DNA of 31,215 bases from Azolla pinnata (GCA_037176905.1 JBBBWG010002271.1:1-31215); one strand, 5' to 3'; positions 10,112 to 20,640 are shown, counted from the first letter of the stretch. Notes: a model not told the origin generated them from the letters alone. Numbers and translations are program-made.

Positions 10112-10198
10112 CAGCTGCGGCGGTGTGCAGCTGATCAGTGAGAGTTCATGATCACATGCAGCTGGCCATAGGTAGAATCGAATGAGTGGGAGCAGCTG
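10112..10198 (+). promoter_or_regulatory. cluster of CAGCTG/CACATG E-boxes upstream of the P450
   Basis: CAGCTG occurs at 10112, 10128, 10159 and 10193, and CACATG at 10153, all in 90 bases and 170-260 bases before the start codon. CANNTG is the core site of bHLH factors. In seed plants a bHLH factor of the AMS group controls sporopollenin P450 genes including CYP704B1. Binding here is inference. Confidence 0.4.
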
Positions 10199-10369
10199 TA
10201 GCGTAGAGATCGATCGCCGAAGCAGCTAGTTAGCGGCGCAGGCGGTTAGAGATTCATCATTAGCGGGGCCGAAGTCAGGAGGGAAAGATTAAGGATCGAT
10301 AAATACGGTTAGATTGCTGCAGTTTGTGAGCTATAAGCATTAAACACGCGAGAATTCGGGGGCTGGGAG

Positions 10370-11424
10370 ATGGCGCAGATCGGAGGAATATTCCTCTTCT
10401 TCTTCTTCTTCTTCTTCTTCTTCTTCTTCCTACGCTTCCTGCAGCAGCACGGCGGCGGCGGCGGCGCGCTGACGTGGACGCTGACGTGGACGCTGACGTG
10501 GCTGGCGTGCCACGTGGCAGTGCACCGGTGGCGCCAGCGAGGCAGCCGGGACCCGCTGACGTGGCCGGTGCTGGGCGCGCAGCTCGAGGTGCGGGCCCAC
10601 GCGGGCGCCATCCACGACTGGTGCCTCCGCTACCTCGGCCGCCTCCACCGCACGTTCACGCTCCGCCTCCTCGGCGGCTCCACGCTGCACCTCACCGTCG
10701 ACCCCGACAACCTGCACCACATCCTCGCCTCCGCCTTCCATAACTACCCCAAGGTGAATTCCGATCCCAATGTGATGATGCTCCGCGATCCGGGAAGTCC
10801 TCAATCGTGCTTTTTGTTATATATATATATATATATATATATGTTTCGATTAGCGAACAAAATGGCTGCAGACATGACTCATAAAACTTTCTATCTCCCA
10901 TAGTACAGCCGTACTTTGGGGTAATTATGATCCTGATCAATCTTCAATCATATCACCATTATATATATATATAGATTATTTATTTATTTATTTATTTGTT
11001 AGTGAACAAAATGATTGCAGACATGACTCATAAAACTTTCATCCCCCCAAAGTACAGCCGTACTTTGGGGTAATTATGATCCAAATCAATCCTCAATCAT
11101 ATCACCATTATATATATATATATATATATTTCGATTAGTGAACAAAATGACTTCAAACATGACTCATAAAACTTTCATCCCCCCAAAAGTACAATTGCGG
11201 CTTGGAGTATTTATGTTTCAACTCAATCTGCAATCATATTACCATTATATATATATTTATTTATACTACACTTCAATTAGTGAACAAAATAACTACAAAT
11301 ATATAAATACATATATATATTGTAAAACTTATATCCCCCCCAAAATATAACTGCAGATTGGGGCAATCCTCAATCATATTATCATAATATATACGTACTT
11401 CGATTAGTGAACAAAATGGCTGCA

Positions 11425-11459
<35 letters not shown>

Positions 11460-12417
11460 TTGTAAAACTTTCATTCCCCTCAAAGTACATATGTACTTTG
11501 GGATAATTATACTCCGAATCAATCATAATTTATATTACCACAAAATTTATTTCCTTCGATTTAGTGCACAAAATGGCTACAAACATATAGACTTGTAAAA
11601 CTTGCATTCCCCAAAGTACAACATACTACGTGCTTTGTGGTAGTTATACTCTGAATCAATCCTCAATTATAATACCACAATATATATATATACTTCGATT
11701 ATTGAGCAAAATGGCTACTACAAACATATAGACTCATAAAACTTCCATCCCCCCAAAGTACAAATTTCGTACTTTGAGGTAATTATACTCCGAATCAATC
11801 CTCATTTATATTACCAAAAACTATATACTTCGATTAGCAAACAAAATGGTTACAAACATATAGACTCATAAAACTTTCATCCCCCAATGTACACATTATG
11901 TACTTTGGGGTAATTATACTCTGAATCTATCCTCAATTATATTACCATAAAATATGTATACTTCAGTCAGCGAACAAAAATGGCTACTACAAACATATAG
12001 ACTCGTAAAGCTTTTATCCCCCCCAACCCCAAGTACATTGGGGGGGACATCTACACTCTCGCCCTCACAACCATCATTAATCCTCCATCATATTGTTATT
12101 CTGATCCACTAATTATGGGATTGTTCTAACTAGTAGTGTCTGTACTCTTCATGCGGCAAGTAAGTTGGCCGATCAATGATTTGACGGTGTAAGGTTTTCC
12201 GGGTTTTGGGTCTCAGCAGTTGGTCAAATTATATATATGTCAGTAGCTGATGATTCCACCTGCAGATGTACTACGACTACAACAAGAGTCTTGCCTAGTG
12301 ATCATATCCATCATTTGTATGATTGTCATAGCAACTGACCATCATCACGTCGAGGGATAATCCATTAGTAGGATTGTTCTAGTAGTGCATTTCATTCGAT
12401 CGATCTGACACGGTTGC

Positions 12418-12455
<38 letters not shown>

Positions 12456-15400
12456 AGCAGCTGATCCTTCAGCACAGGATTTTGTTCAATGTTATGCTTG
12501 AACACTGCCTTAATATTTCTGCCTCTAGCTATACTACTAGCATTGATTAGACGACACAGTCGGGGAATATTATTGCAATATATGCATGATATTGATTAAG
12601 ACTTTAAGAGCCAGCTAGGAGGTGATCACATTAATGCAAGAGCTAGTACTAGATCACAGTGTTTAGTTAGTGCTGGTGATAATCTGATCATCGCGCCGCC
12701 ATTTCATAATATATGAGATTGTTCCAAAATTTAATAATGATCTAGGGCGAGAGAGCGCACGAGCTTCTTCACGATTTCCTCGGGGACGGCATCTTCAACA
12801 GCGACGGCGCCGCATGGAAGAGGCACCGCAAGCTGGCGAGCATGGAGTTCTCGAGCAGGAAGCTGCGCGATTTCAGCACGATCGCATTCCGCCGCGATGC
12901 CGTCCGTCTGATGTGCCGCATCGACGATGCGGTCGCCGCCCAACAGCCCTTCGATCTCCAGGTATATTAATCAGATTCAATTACAGCTAGATTCCGGAAT
13001 ATATATATATGTATATATATCGATTCACTTAGCACTTATATATGAATAACTCGGCTGCATGTAGATCATCGATCGATTCGGTCATGTTAGTTCAGCAGTA
13101 ATCAAGTAATTGAGCATTACTAATTAATTGATTGATCGGATGTTAATTGAGCTCACAGTTAATTGATTTCGTCTTAATCAATCAATTGCGCGTCGATTTC
13201 TGGAACCAGGGCTCAATCTGTACTGTTTGGTTTTGGGTAGGGCGGTAAAATGCAAATTTATACACATTTTGTCAGGCGTGTTTTGGTAATTTCCCCTAGA
13301 CTCAAATACCAGATTCCAATATCGATTCGCTATCACTAGTATAACCCGGCTACATAAATGTATACAGATCATTGCCGGGGCCGGCCCTACGCCCTAAACC
13401 CTAAACCCTAAACCCTAAACCCTAAGTTTCTCATGAGTTAAGTAGGCGGCGATATATGTAGGTCATTGGGGCGGGTTCTAAACCCTAAACCCTAAACCCT
13501 AGACCCCAAACCCTAAGATTCTCATGAGTTATGGAGGCGGCGATATGTATACGTCATTGGGGTGGGTTCTAAACCCTAAACCCTAAACCCTAAACCCTAA
13601 ACCCTAAGATTCTCGATTACGTACAATGGCGAGAAAATCTAGATGCCGGAGCCTAATTTACCGCATCTGACTACTACTGCTTCTCACCTTGGCGGCCAGG
13701 ACTTGTTCATGAGGATGACGATGGACTCGATCTGCAAAGTCGGATTCGGGCTCGACATCGGTAGCTTGTCCCCATCGCTGCCCGACGTCCCGTTCGGCAG
13801 GGCGTTCGACGCGGTGAACGAGGCGGTGTACGCTCGCGTCATGAACCCGTTCTGGAAGCTGCAGAGGGCGCTGGGCGTGGGCCGAGAGAAGGCGGTGCTC
13901 GACAACATGAAGCTCTTGAACGCCTTCACGTCGGCGACTATCCAGAAGAGGAGAGCAGAGATGGCAATGGCGAAGGAATCGAAGGATGTCGAGGTAAGGG
14001 ACATGGCCGGAAAACTAGATTGATTGCTTCGCACTCTTTCCTTTGGATGCTTTGGGTTCACATCTCACTGTTGTATCTTTTGTCTCATTTCCTAATTTTG
14101 GTCTTAGAACACGTCAATATATCTCTCTTTTTTCTTCGACGGACGACAGGTAGACACAGCACGTAGTTCACGATTGACTCACGTCTCTTTCCTTTGGGTG
14201 ATTCGGGTACACCTCTCGCTGTTGTATCTTTTGTCTCATGGGCCAATTTTTAGTCTTAGAAGACCGTTAATATATCTTTTCTTTGCTCCGACGGACGACA
14301 GATAGATAGATACAGCAGGACGCAGTTCACGACTGGCGTTGCTCCGTAAAATCGTTCGAATGTAAAGATAAATATCAACGTTAATCTAAAACAAATGAGT
14401 AGAATGGCAACCATAGTCTGAGACTAATCAATTCTCGAAATACGCCTACGACAATAAAACGTTCTGTAACCGGGGAACACCTCGATAGGGACATGACCAC
14501 ATGTAACTCTTCATAATCTAAATAGATCAGACAAGTCTATCTATCGGCTCCTTGCTGGATCTGTATTCTCCAGATCTCTACGGGGCACAAGCCGGTTTCT
14601 TTATAGCACGAATCTTGACGGATGATGATCCATTATTTCTGACTTCCCTGATCTCATCGTGGGCGTTTCGCAGGCGAGAGGCGATTTGCTGTCGAGGTTC
14701 ATGGGATACGGCGTCGTCGACGATCCTGGCTACGGCGGAGCTGCCGCGGCAAGATACACAGACAAGGAGCTGACTGACGCCGTGCTGAACTTCATGATAG
14801 CGGGGCGCGACACGACCGCGGTCACGTTGTCGTGGTTCATCTACTGCGTCTGTCAGCATCCCGAGGTAGAGCAAAAGATCTTGGAGGAGATCCGGCGGGT
14901 TCTGGGCCTCGACGATCAGCTGCACGAGCTGCGCCAGAGCCACTTTGACGACGTGGCTGGGAGATTGACTTACGACGCGCTCGGGCGCATGCACTACTTG
15001 CATGCCGCATTGACGGAAACGCTTCGCCTGTATCCCGCAGTTCCCAGGGTATGAACAATCGGTTTGTCGTAATCCACAAGTTATATCGATCGGCGAGTTT
15101 AATCCATTCGAGATAGATAGATCACAATCACAATCACAATATCGTGCGCGCCCCAACCAAATTATCAAACAAATCGCGAAATAATTACCACCTGAATCTT
15201 GTCCTGATCCGCATAAAAATTAAACGCACGATTCGTTCTGCTAGTATCTGTTTTATTCCTAATCGCTTCCCACCGATCGATCCTAACCGATTCCCTTACT
15301 GCATTCGATCGAATGACACAAGTTTAGTAATTTTAGAATCGAATTAATCAATTGATGCGTTAGTTTGGTGTTTAAACGAGTAATCGAGCGTTAATCAATT

Positions 15401-16731
15401 GGTTAATTTAATGTTAATTGAACTCACAATTCATTGATTTGGTGTTAATCAATCAATCGCGCATTGCTTTTTTTCAAAAAGTAGGTGTAATTTCTAGTTT
15501 TGGTAGAAATGCAATTTATAATTTTGTTAGGCATTTTTTGGTAACCATAAATATATATTGTAGAGGCTTACCATAATATGTTCAAGATAACAACTAGTGT
15601 TAGAAGGCAAATTACCAAAGTAACCGAATAGGTTCTTGGCAGTAGAGCAAGTAACAACCAAGGAATCACTGATCCAACAAAGGATGTACCTACGTCGTCG
15701 TACAATCCAGACTCTAATATTACAGTTCCGATTCAAATCCAGACTCGTTACAGTTCCGATTCAAATCCAGACTCGTTACAGTTCCGATTCAAATCCAGAC
15801 TCGTTACAGTTCCGATTCAGATCGCACTATAGTTCTAGTCTAGATCTAATAGAATCTTGCTCACAGCTTGTTCACATCTCTTCATGTTATGATCTGTGAA
15901 GCAGGATGGGAAGACGGTGCTGAACGATGACGTGCTCCCGGATGGCACCCGTGTCAAGAAGGGGGACCAAGTCAGTTATGTGCCCTACTGCATGGGCCGC
16001 ATGGAGTTCCTCTGGGGCGCCGATGCCTTGATCTACAACCCCGATCGCTGGCTCAACGAAGACGGCCGATTCCAGCCGCAATCTCCGTACAAGTTCTCCG
16101 CATTTCAGGTAAATTCGCCAGAATTCGACGCTTAGAATCTCCGAAACCTATATATCTGCTACTTCTACCAGCGATTTTTTGTCGAATTACATTACGCTGG
16201 TAGTGCGTCCGGCGTAAAGCTGCATGACCTAAATTATCTAATCAATCATCTCGGATTCCACCAACATCAAAAGCCGTGGACGCAGCTACATAATTTAATC
16301 ATGCTGTTTAAAAGCTCCGCCGGTTTTCATCACATGGGGAAAATCCAAGTAAGGGAAGAATATTCCCATGACGGCGTTAGATGAGCTGGTGAAGCAGCCC
16401 AACAGTTACCGCTAACTACTTCCTGCTGACCTGGGAATCGGCTATTTTGGGTCTCAGAAGACGTTAATATATCTTTCTTTCTTTCTTTCTTTCTTTCTCT
16501 CTTTCTTTCTCGACTGATCTTGTTCTGACGATCTGCTAATGTTAACTTTAGGCTGGCGCTCGCATCTGCTTGGGGAAGGACTCGGCCTACTTGCAGATGA
16601 AGCTGACGGCATCGCTGCTGCTGCTCTTCTTCAAGCTCCGCATCGTCCGCGGGCATCCCGTGCACTACCGCGTCATGATGGTCATGGCGATGGCTAACGG
16701 CTTGCTTGTCAACGCATCCTATCGATACTGA
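10370..16731 (+). CDS. CYP704B-like: cytochrome P450, CYP704 type (probable fatty-acid omega-hydroxylase)
   Basis: Exons: 10370-10753, 12746-12961, 13700-13993, 14674-15048, 15905-16108, 16552-16731. They give 550 residues; all introns are GT-AG and phase 0, and exon edges were set by homology. The N-terminal hydrophobic anchor (about 7-24) targets the ER. Motifs: GDGIFNSDGAAWKRHRKLAS (C-helix, WxxxR), DLFMRMTMDSICKVGFG, I-helix AGRDTT (341-346), K-helix ETLR (413-416), PDRW (469-472), and heme loop FQAGARICLG with Cys497. The internal wording (MRMTMDSICKVGFG, NFMIAGRDTTA, LNDDVLPDGT, YCMGRMEFLWG, GKDSAYLQMK) is that of CYP704 in the CYP86 clan. CYP704B enzymes omega-hydroxylate long-chain fatty acids for spore and pollen wall sporopollenin. 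The family is clear; subfamily and substrate are inferred. Exons are GC-rich and CpG-rich, unlike the surrounding AT-rich DNA. Confidence 0.92.
10397..10429 (+). repeat. TTC microsatellite coding for poly-Phe in the P450 anchor
   Basis: Eleven TTC codons in a row encode Phe10-Phe20 of the P450 membrane anchor. They are followed by a GGC run (five Gly, about 27-31) and three copies of a 12-base unit coding LTWT. The N terminus before the conserved domain is thus largely made of simple repeats. Confidence 0.95.
10843..12110 (+). repeat. nine-unit satellite in P450 intron 1, each unit with a hairpin
   Basis: About nine units of 130-155 bases start near 10843, 10999, 11131, 11269, 11398, 11552, 11692, 11828 and 11961. 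The common parts are TTCGATTAGTGAACAAAATG, CATAAAACTTTCATCCCCC, a palindrome, TAATTATACTCCGAATCAAT and a TA-rich end. In unit 2 the palindrome at 11045-11070 is a perfect 11-bp stem (CCCCAAAGTAC / GTACTTTGGGG) with a 4-base loop. TA microsatellites of varying length separate units. Confidence 0.9.
12420..12452. repeat. TA microsatellite in P450 intron 1
   Basis: About 16 TA units. Similar runs lie at 10819-10842, 11109-11129 and 11428-11457 within the satellite. Confidence 0.95.
13095..13360 (+). repeat. dispersed repeat in P450 intron 2, related copy in intron 4
   Basis: This segment and 15355-15600 share, in order, TGTTAATTGA, CTCACA, TTAATCAATCAAT, GCG, TTTGG, AATGCAATTTATA, TTTTGT and TTTTTGGTAA, allowing small changes. 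They are diverged copies of one repeat in two introns of the same gene. Confidence 0.6.
13392..13608 (+). repeat. higher-order interstitial telomeric array in P450 intron 2
   Basis: Three blocks of CCCTAAA repeats (about 13392-13425, 13478-13517, 13569-13608) alternate with two copies of a roughly 50-base spacer. The spacer contains CTCATGAGTTA, GGCGGCGATAT, TCATTGGGG and GGGTTCT. The higher-order period is about 90 bases. This is the plant telomere motif inside a gene; it ends about 90 bases before exon 3. Confidence 0.95.
14026..14340 (+). repeat. tandem duplication in P450 intron 3
   Basis: Two copies of a roughly 150-base unit (about 14026-14180 and 14187-14340). They share CTCTTTCCTTTGG, TGTTGTATCTTTTGTCTCAT, GTCTTAGAA, AATATATCT, GACGGACGACAG, ACAGCA and CAGTTCACGA-like parts. 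Each contains the short motif found also at about 16450, 29930 and 30510. Confidence 0.85.
15355..15600 (+). repeat. dispersed repeat in P450 intron 4, related to intron 2
   Basis: This is the second copy of the repeat described at 13095-13360. It is more AT-rich and diverged. It ends shortly before the 28-bp array. Confidence 0.6.
15720..15832 (+). repeat. 28-bp tandem repeat in P450 intron 4
   Basis: About four copies of a 28-base unit that contains CAGTTCCGATTCAAATCC and AGACTCGTTA. The middle copies are identical, so the array is young. It ends about 70 bases before exon 5. Confidence 0.95.
16447..16510 (+). repeat. dispersed motif with TTTC tail in P450 intron 5
   Basis: GTCTCAGAAGACGTTAATAT followed by ATC and a run of TTTC units. 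Related copies are at about 14101 and 14252 (plus) and at about 29950 and 30530 (minus). It may be the 3' end of a short interspersed element with a TTTC tail. Confidence 0.55.
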
Positions 16732-17936
16732 GCAGGCGCTTACTGTTGGTACCGATGGATCGGGAAGGGATAAGATGCAATCCATCACACTCCGTCGATC
16801 ACAAACGACAAGAAAAACCCTAAAAACTCCATTCGATCAACAGTGCCAACTTTAGAAGCCCTAGCCTCCTCCATTCAAACAGCAGTACCTGCAACTCGAA
16901 AACCCGAGAGCACTTCATTCAAAACAATAGTGCTACCAACTTGCCCTAACCTCTATTCGAACAACCACCCTAAACTCCGTTTAAACAATACAATCATGGG
17001 ATGTGTACATACTAAGGAACCCTAAACCCTAAACTCCATTCATACATACACATAGTCAGTTATACATTCTCAAAAGAAAGAAAGAAAAATACTAGTTCAC
17101 GCTGTGGAGACAAACAATGTATATGATAGTCTGCCCAAATAAACCCTAAAACCATCATATTGAGATTCGTAACCGACTAAAGGCCATAAACCATATTATA
17201 CAAGCTCTCACACAACGGGCGCTAATAACCCAAATGGTCACCTTAATATCAAATTGCATTAAGTATTGAAAGGGATTATGGGTGGTAAGAACTAATACTA
17301 TACTTTTTGCTACCAAGCTTGTTAATTATCATAAGAATCCATTGTTTGAGGCAAACTTGTCTAATCTGTATTTCGGATTCCATTGTATCATAGAATGGTT
17401 TGATAGACATTAATGGGAGACTGTGTTTATATATATCTGTATAAGATTATAGACAAACAATTGAAAGCAATTGTTTAATGATCATATGAGTGACAAGGAT
17501 GTCTTTTGTTTTAATCTTAGTAATGGTTTTATTTTCTTATAATTTCAGATATGAATTTTCCAACTATTTGTATTGTCTTGTAGTCTCCTTCTTTTGCATT
17601 GTGTCATGTGTTTCTAACTTGAGAGTGGCTTTGTGCCTACATTTAAGCTACTAATGGTATAAAGTTTAATTCTAGTTTTTTCGTTTTGTTCAAAGCTTGG
17701 ATATTGAAATATTGTTGCTGCTTGAATGAAAATATTGTTGCTCATTTCCGGTTCCTTATTAGGCTTTAATTTGCAAGATTGGTTGTCACAATTTAGCTCT
17801 AATGCATTTGGTATCTTGTGTGGTTAACTAGCTAAATACTTAATAATCCAATAGTTTACTTATACGAGACATTAATGTTTATAAGTATCATTTTGTATAA
17901 GTATATTAGGGTGCATTATCTATTTATAATATTAGC
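16732..17936. other. P450 downstream region, no gene seen
   Basis: The 3' flank of the P450 gene has several near-telomeric AAACCCTA motifs (about 16815 and 17018-17035). Composition falls to AT-rich after about 17100. No coding frame, RNA gene or certain poly(A) signal was recognised. Confidence 0.45.
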
Positions 17937-18225
17937 ATATGATATTGGTGACTAGGGATAATATTTTGCACGTGATATTGGCGACTAAGGATTATATTTT
18001 GCATATGGTATTGGTGACTAGGGATAATATTTTGCACGTGATATTGATGACTAAGGATTATATTTTGCATATGGTATTGGTAACTAGGGATAATATTTTG
18101 CAAGTGATATGCCGACTAAGGATTAAATTTTGCATATGGTATTGGTAACTAGGGATAATATTTTACACGTGATATTGGCGACTAAGAATTATATTTTGCA
18201 TGTGATATTGGTGACTAGGGTTAAG
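17937..18225 (+). repeat. 33-bp minisatellite with 66-bp two-unit period
   Basis: About nine copies of a 33-base unit. Two alternating forms have GACTAGGGATAATATTTTGC and GACTAAGGATTATATTTTGC. The unit is 11 codons long, so a repetitive frame (ILVTRDNILHV / ILATKDYILHM) stays open. This follows from unit length and is not evidence of a protein. Confidence 0.95.
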
Positions 18226-18364
18226 ATCAGCTTAAATAAAACCCTTAGTCATTTCTCATACATTTCCCTTGTAAACAATACAATAAATCATTGTTCAAAC
18301 TTTCATGAAATGATAGCTTTTTCAGAAGTACTATGGCCGATGTCATAGAATCCCACCATCATAT

Positions 18365-18790
18365 TATACTATCCCCTAAGTTCGTAATGAACTCCATCCA
18401 AATTGTTACTATAGTGTCTATTAGTGGCACCATTATTCTTTGAAACATTATTTCATACATCAGCTTTCCAAATATGCCATACAGTTTTTGAGCTTAGAAG
18501 CTCCCCTCTAATTGTATGACCATGTGTTTTATATCCTTCATATATAACCTAATTGGTTGGTACATATTGACAAATTTGAATAGCCGGAGAAACTCAAATT
18601 AACTAAGATGCAACAAAAGCCTCATACATGAAATCATCCTAGATTTTGTATCTCCAAACTACTTTTCTGGCCAATTAAAACAAACTACACATGTCAAATA
18701 TTCTCTTTATACAATCCCAAACTTGTTGGATAGCATAACAATCCCATGAACAATACATTTGTGTTTTATTGTCATATCACATAGTGAGCA
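18365..18790 (-). pseudogene. LINE ORF2 C-terminal fragment, minus strand
   Basis: On the minus strand, decayed frames read TIKHKCIVHG then (shifted) DCYAIQQVWDCIKRIFDM, and further on GELLSSKTVWHIWKADV. Cys/His residues followed by A-x-Q-x-VW, then a Leu/Trp-rich WHIWKA block, are the C-terminal zinc-binding region after LINE reverse transcriptase. Several stops and a frameshift are present. No reverse transcriptase core is attached. Confidence 0.6.
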
Positions 18791-19119
18791 GGATAAATTA
18801 GAACTATATCTCATGTGTATCAATTAGTACAACATTATGTATTAATAACTAATGAAACATAATAATCTTTACTGCTTAATTCTTTGTAATCCACAAACTT
18901 TCCTAAATCTTTGATAAATAATTTAATTTTGTACCTTATTAAATTGAATAAGAGAAAGTGACACGATCTTTCTAATTGTTCATTACAAGGTATTAAGCGT
19001 CTAGACGAACTGTTTGATGCCAAAAATTATTTTGAATTTGTTTGATTTTGTCACGTACAGTTGCACATCAAACAACAACTTGTTCAACTTTGATACGACA
19101 TAGACGTGAGATCAAATGC
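18791..19119. other. AT-rich spacer, no gene seen
   Basis: Nothing was recognised between the LINE fragment and the second ParB-family remnant. Stops occur in all frames. Confidence 0.4.
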
Positions 19120-19480
19120 GAGGTTAGATGCAAAATAGACACATAAGAATAAAGTATCAAGCCCAACTCATAATGGCCACTTCATTCAAGCAATAATGAT
19201 GAAGGCATGGATACAACTTTGGTCCATAACATTACAATGCATCAATGTACTATCTCTATAATGGGAGCCACATCTGGATGTGGATTTATCTGTTTTTTCT
19301 TAGGTTTTGCGTAGAAAGTTTCCTTTATCGCTAATGGCTTTCACTTGTATTTGGACCAATCGAAGGCCTATTGATGAGTGTGATTGGCCAAATAAAAATA
19401 TGACCTTCACCAAAGCCATGTTCAAAATATCCACAATATTAAGGATATAATTTGACTAGGGAAATTCTATTGATGAGTAC
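19120..19480 (-). pseudogene. ParB-family gene remnant, copy 2
   Basis: Two stretches match copy 1 (1420-3400) in the same order. The first, about 19410-19320 on the minus strand, reads GHIFIWPITLINRPSIGP against GYIFTLPITIINMPPIDP in copy 1; the DNA match continues into GTGAAAGCCATTAG and a GATAAAGG-like end. The second, about 19260-19170, reads CYGPKLYPCLHHYCLNEV against QYGPKPYPTLHRQCLN. The ParB-like core between them (about 1620-1960 in copy 1) is missing, so this copy has an internal deletion. No methylase-like part was found. Confidence 0.6.
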
Positions 19481-19744
19481 AGTATGCTTTTCAATCTCTT
19501 ATTTTCTTGACATTCTCTAGCACACTTCCAATTGCACCTTTTATGAGGTCCTCTAAAACTCGAAATGCAAATGAGTTTTGATGGTCAAAGCAATGCCACT
19601 TATGAGATCACACCACATTTTGACCCTTGAGCTTATGTTCTACCATTTCAAAACTAGCTATATGTGTCCAATGCCATCAATCACAAGGATGCAACATTAT
19701 ATCCAACAACATTAGATAACATGATCGAAAAACATATTTTTCAA

Positions 19745-19960
19745 ATAATCAGTTTAGACTATGCTGAAACATATTTATCAACTCTTGAAAACCTAGATCC
19801 TTGTCCGTGACTATGAGAAAAAGATGAGGAAGTGATCGAAAGAGTAAATAACCTCCTCGAAATTGCATAACACCATTTTATCAAACCATTTCTTATTTGC
19901 AAAACTCCAATTGTCTGCCATAGAGATAAGAAAACTTCACATTTTCCACATACCTTGTCA
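19745..19960 (-). pseudogene. unidentified decayed minus-strand coding remnant
   Basis: A minus-strand frame reads DNWSFANKKWFDKMVLCNFE then EVIYSFDHFLIFFS before stops. The composition is protein-like, but I do not recognise the family. It lies between the ParB-family remnant and LINE fragments and may belong to either. Confidence 0.25.
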
Positions 19961-20021
19961 TCTGTTTCCAACAATCTGCCATGCTCAACATTAATATAGG
20001 AAACAGATGACAAGATGACGC

Positions 20022-20183
20022 TGAGCTCTTAATGTATGATTATATCATTCCATATATTGTCCTTAAAGATTTCCAAACTTGTGGAATGAGCTCTTAAGTT
20101 GTATACACTGAGCCCGAGTTGTACACACTGAGCTCTTAATGTATGATTATATCATTCCATATATTGTCCTTAAAGATTTCCAT
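20022..20183 (+). repeat. direct duplication of about 55 bp
   Basis: Two nearly identical copies (20022-20077 and 20129-20183) begin TGAGCTCTTAATGTATGATT and end AAGATTTCC. Between them TTGTAYACACTGAGC is also repeated. The high identity marks a recent local duplication in otherwise old sequence. Confidence 0.9.
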
Positions 20184-20460
20184 ATATGGTATTATAACAC
20201 TTTAAAAGACATGATTGCATCTAGCTTTCCATATATTCTACAAGGTTATAGAACGCATAACCTCTCATACTTTATTTGTTAGTTAAGTTCTAATAGTATA
20301 TTCAACAATGCTAACAATATTATACATAGTTTATGATTAAAAATCTTAAACACTACATTTTAGTGTGCAACATAAAACATCACAAGAAATATGATTGAGG
20401 ACTATGTCGTTGCTCCCCCATGAATATATATACTTTGTTAACATTTAATAAAGTTAACCA

Positions 20461-20640
20461 TCTTGTCATCTGTTTCCAAACTTGTTGAGCATGTTTACAC
20501 TGTCACAAACAATATTTTATTGTCTCTAATTAAGTTGCACAACCAATACATGTGACATTACCATTAAAACCTTGTAAGCAATGTCCTACTAGAAGTGCTC
20601 TATGTACAATCCACCATTTAAATGTTTATATTTTTTCTTT
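20461..20640 (-). pseudogene. LINE zinc-binding region (zf-RVT), minus strand
   Basis: The minus-strand translation gives KWWIVHRALLVGHCLQGF, then CIGCAT, stop, LETIKYCL, stop, QCKHAQQVWKQM. This is the zf-RVT layout (W-x-hRAL-x-vG, CxxC, ET-K-x-C, C-x-x-A-x-x-VW) found downstream of reverse transcriptase in plant LINEs. The second stop (TGA) replaces an expected Trp. Confidence 0.75.

Noticed and set aside
10430-10804. Long minus-strand frame opposite P450 exon 1
   Set aside because: A shadow frame caused by the high GC content of the exon; no homology, while the plus strand carries the P450 sequence.
10843-12110. CRISPR-like array
   Set aside because: Units are tandem satellite copies with AT microsatellites, not short identical repeats with unique spacers, and the setting is a plant gene intron.
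13643-13699. Extension of P450 exon 3 upstream to an ATG at 13643
   Set aside because: The frame is open, but the preceding bases are not P450-like and a good acceptor (GGCCAG) at 13699 joins the exons in register.
14578-15168. 196-codon minus-strand frame opposite P450 exon 4
   Set aside because: A shadow of the GC-rich exon; the plus strand has the I-helix and K-helix motifs.
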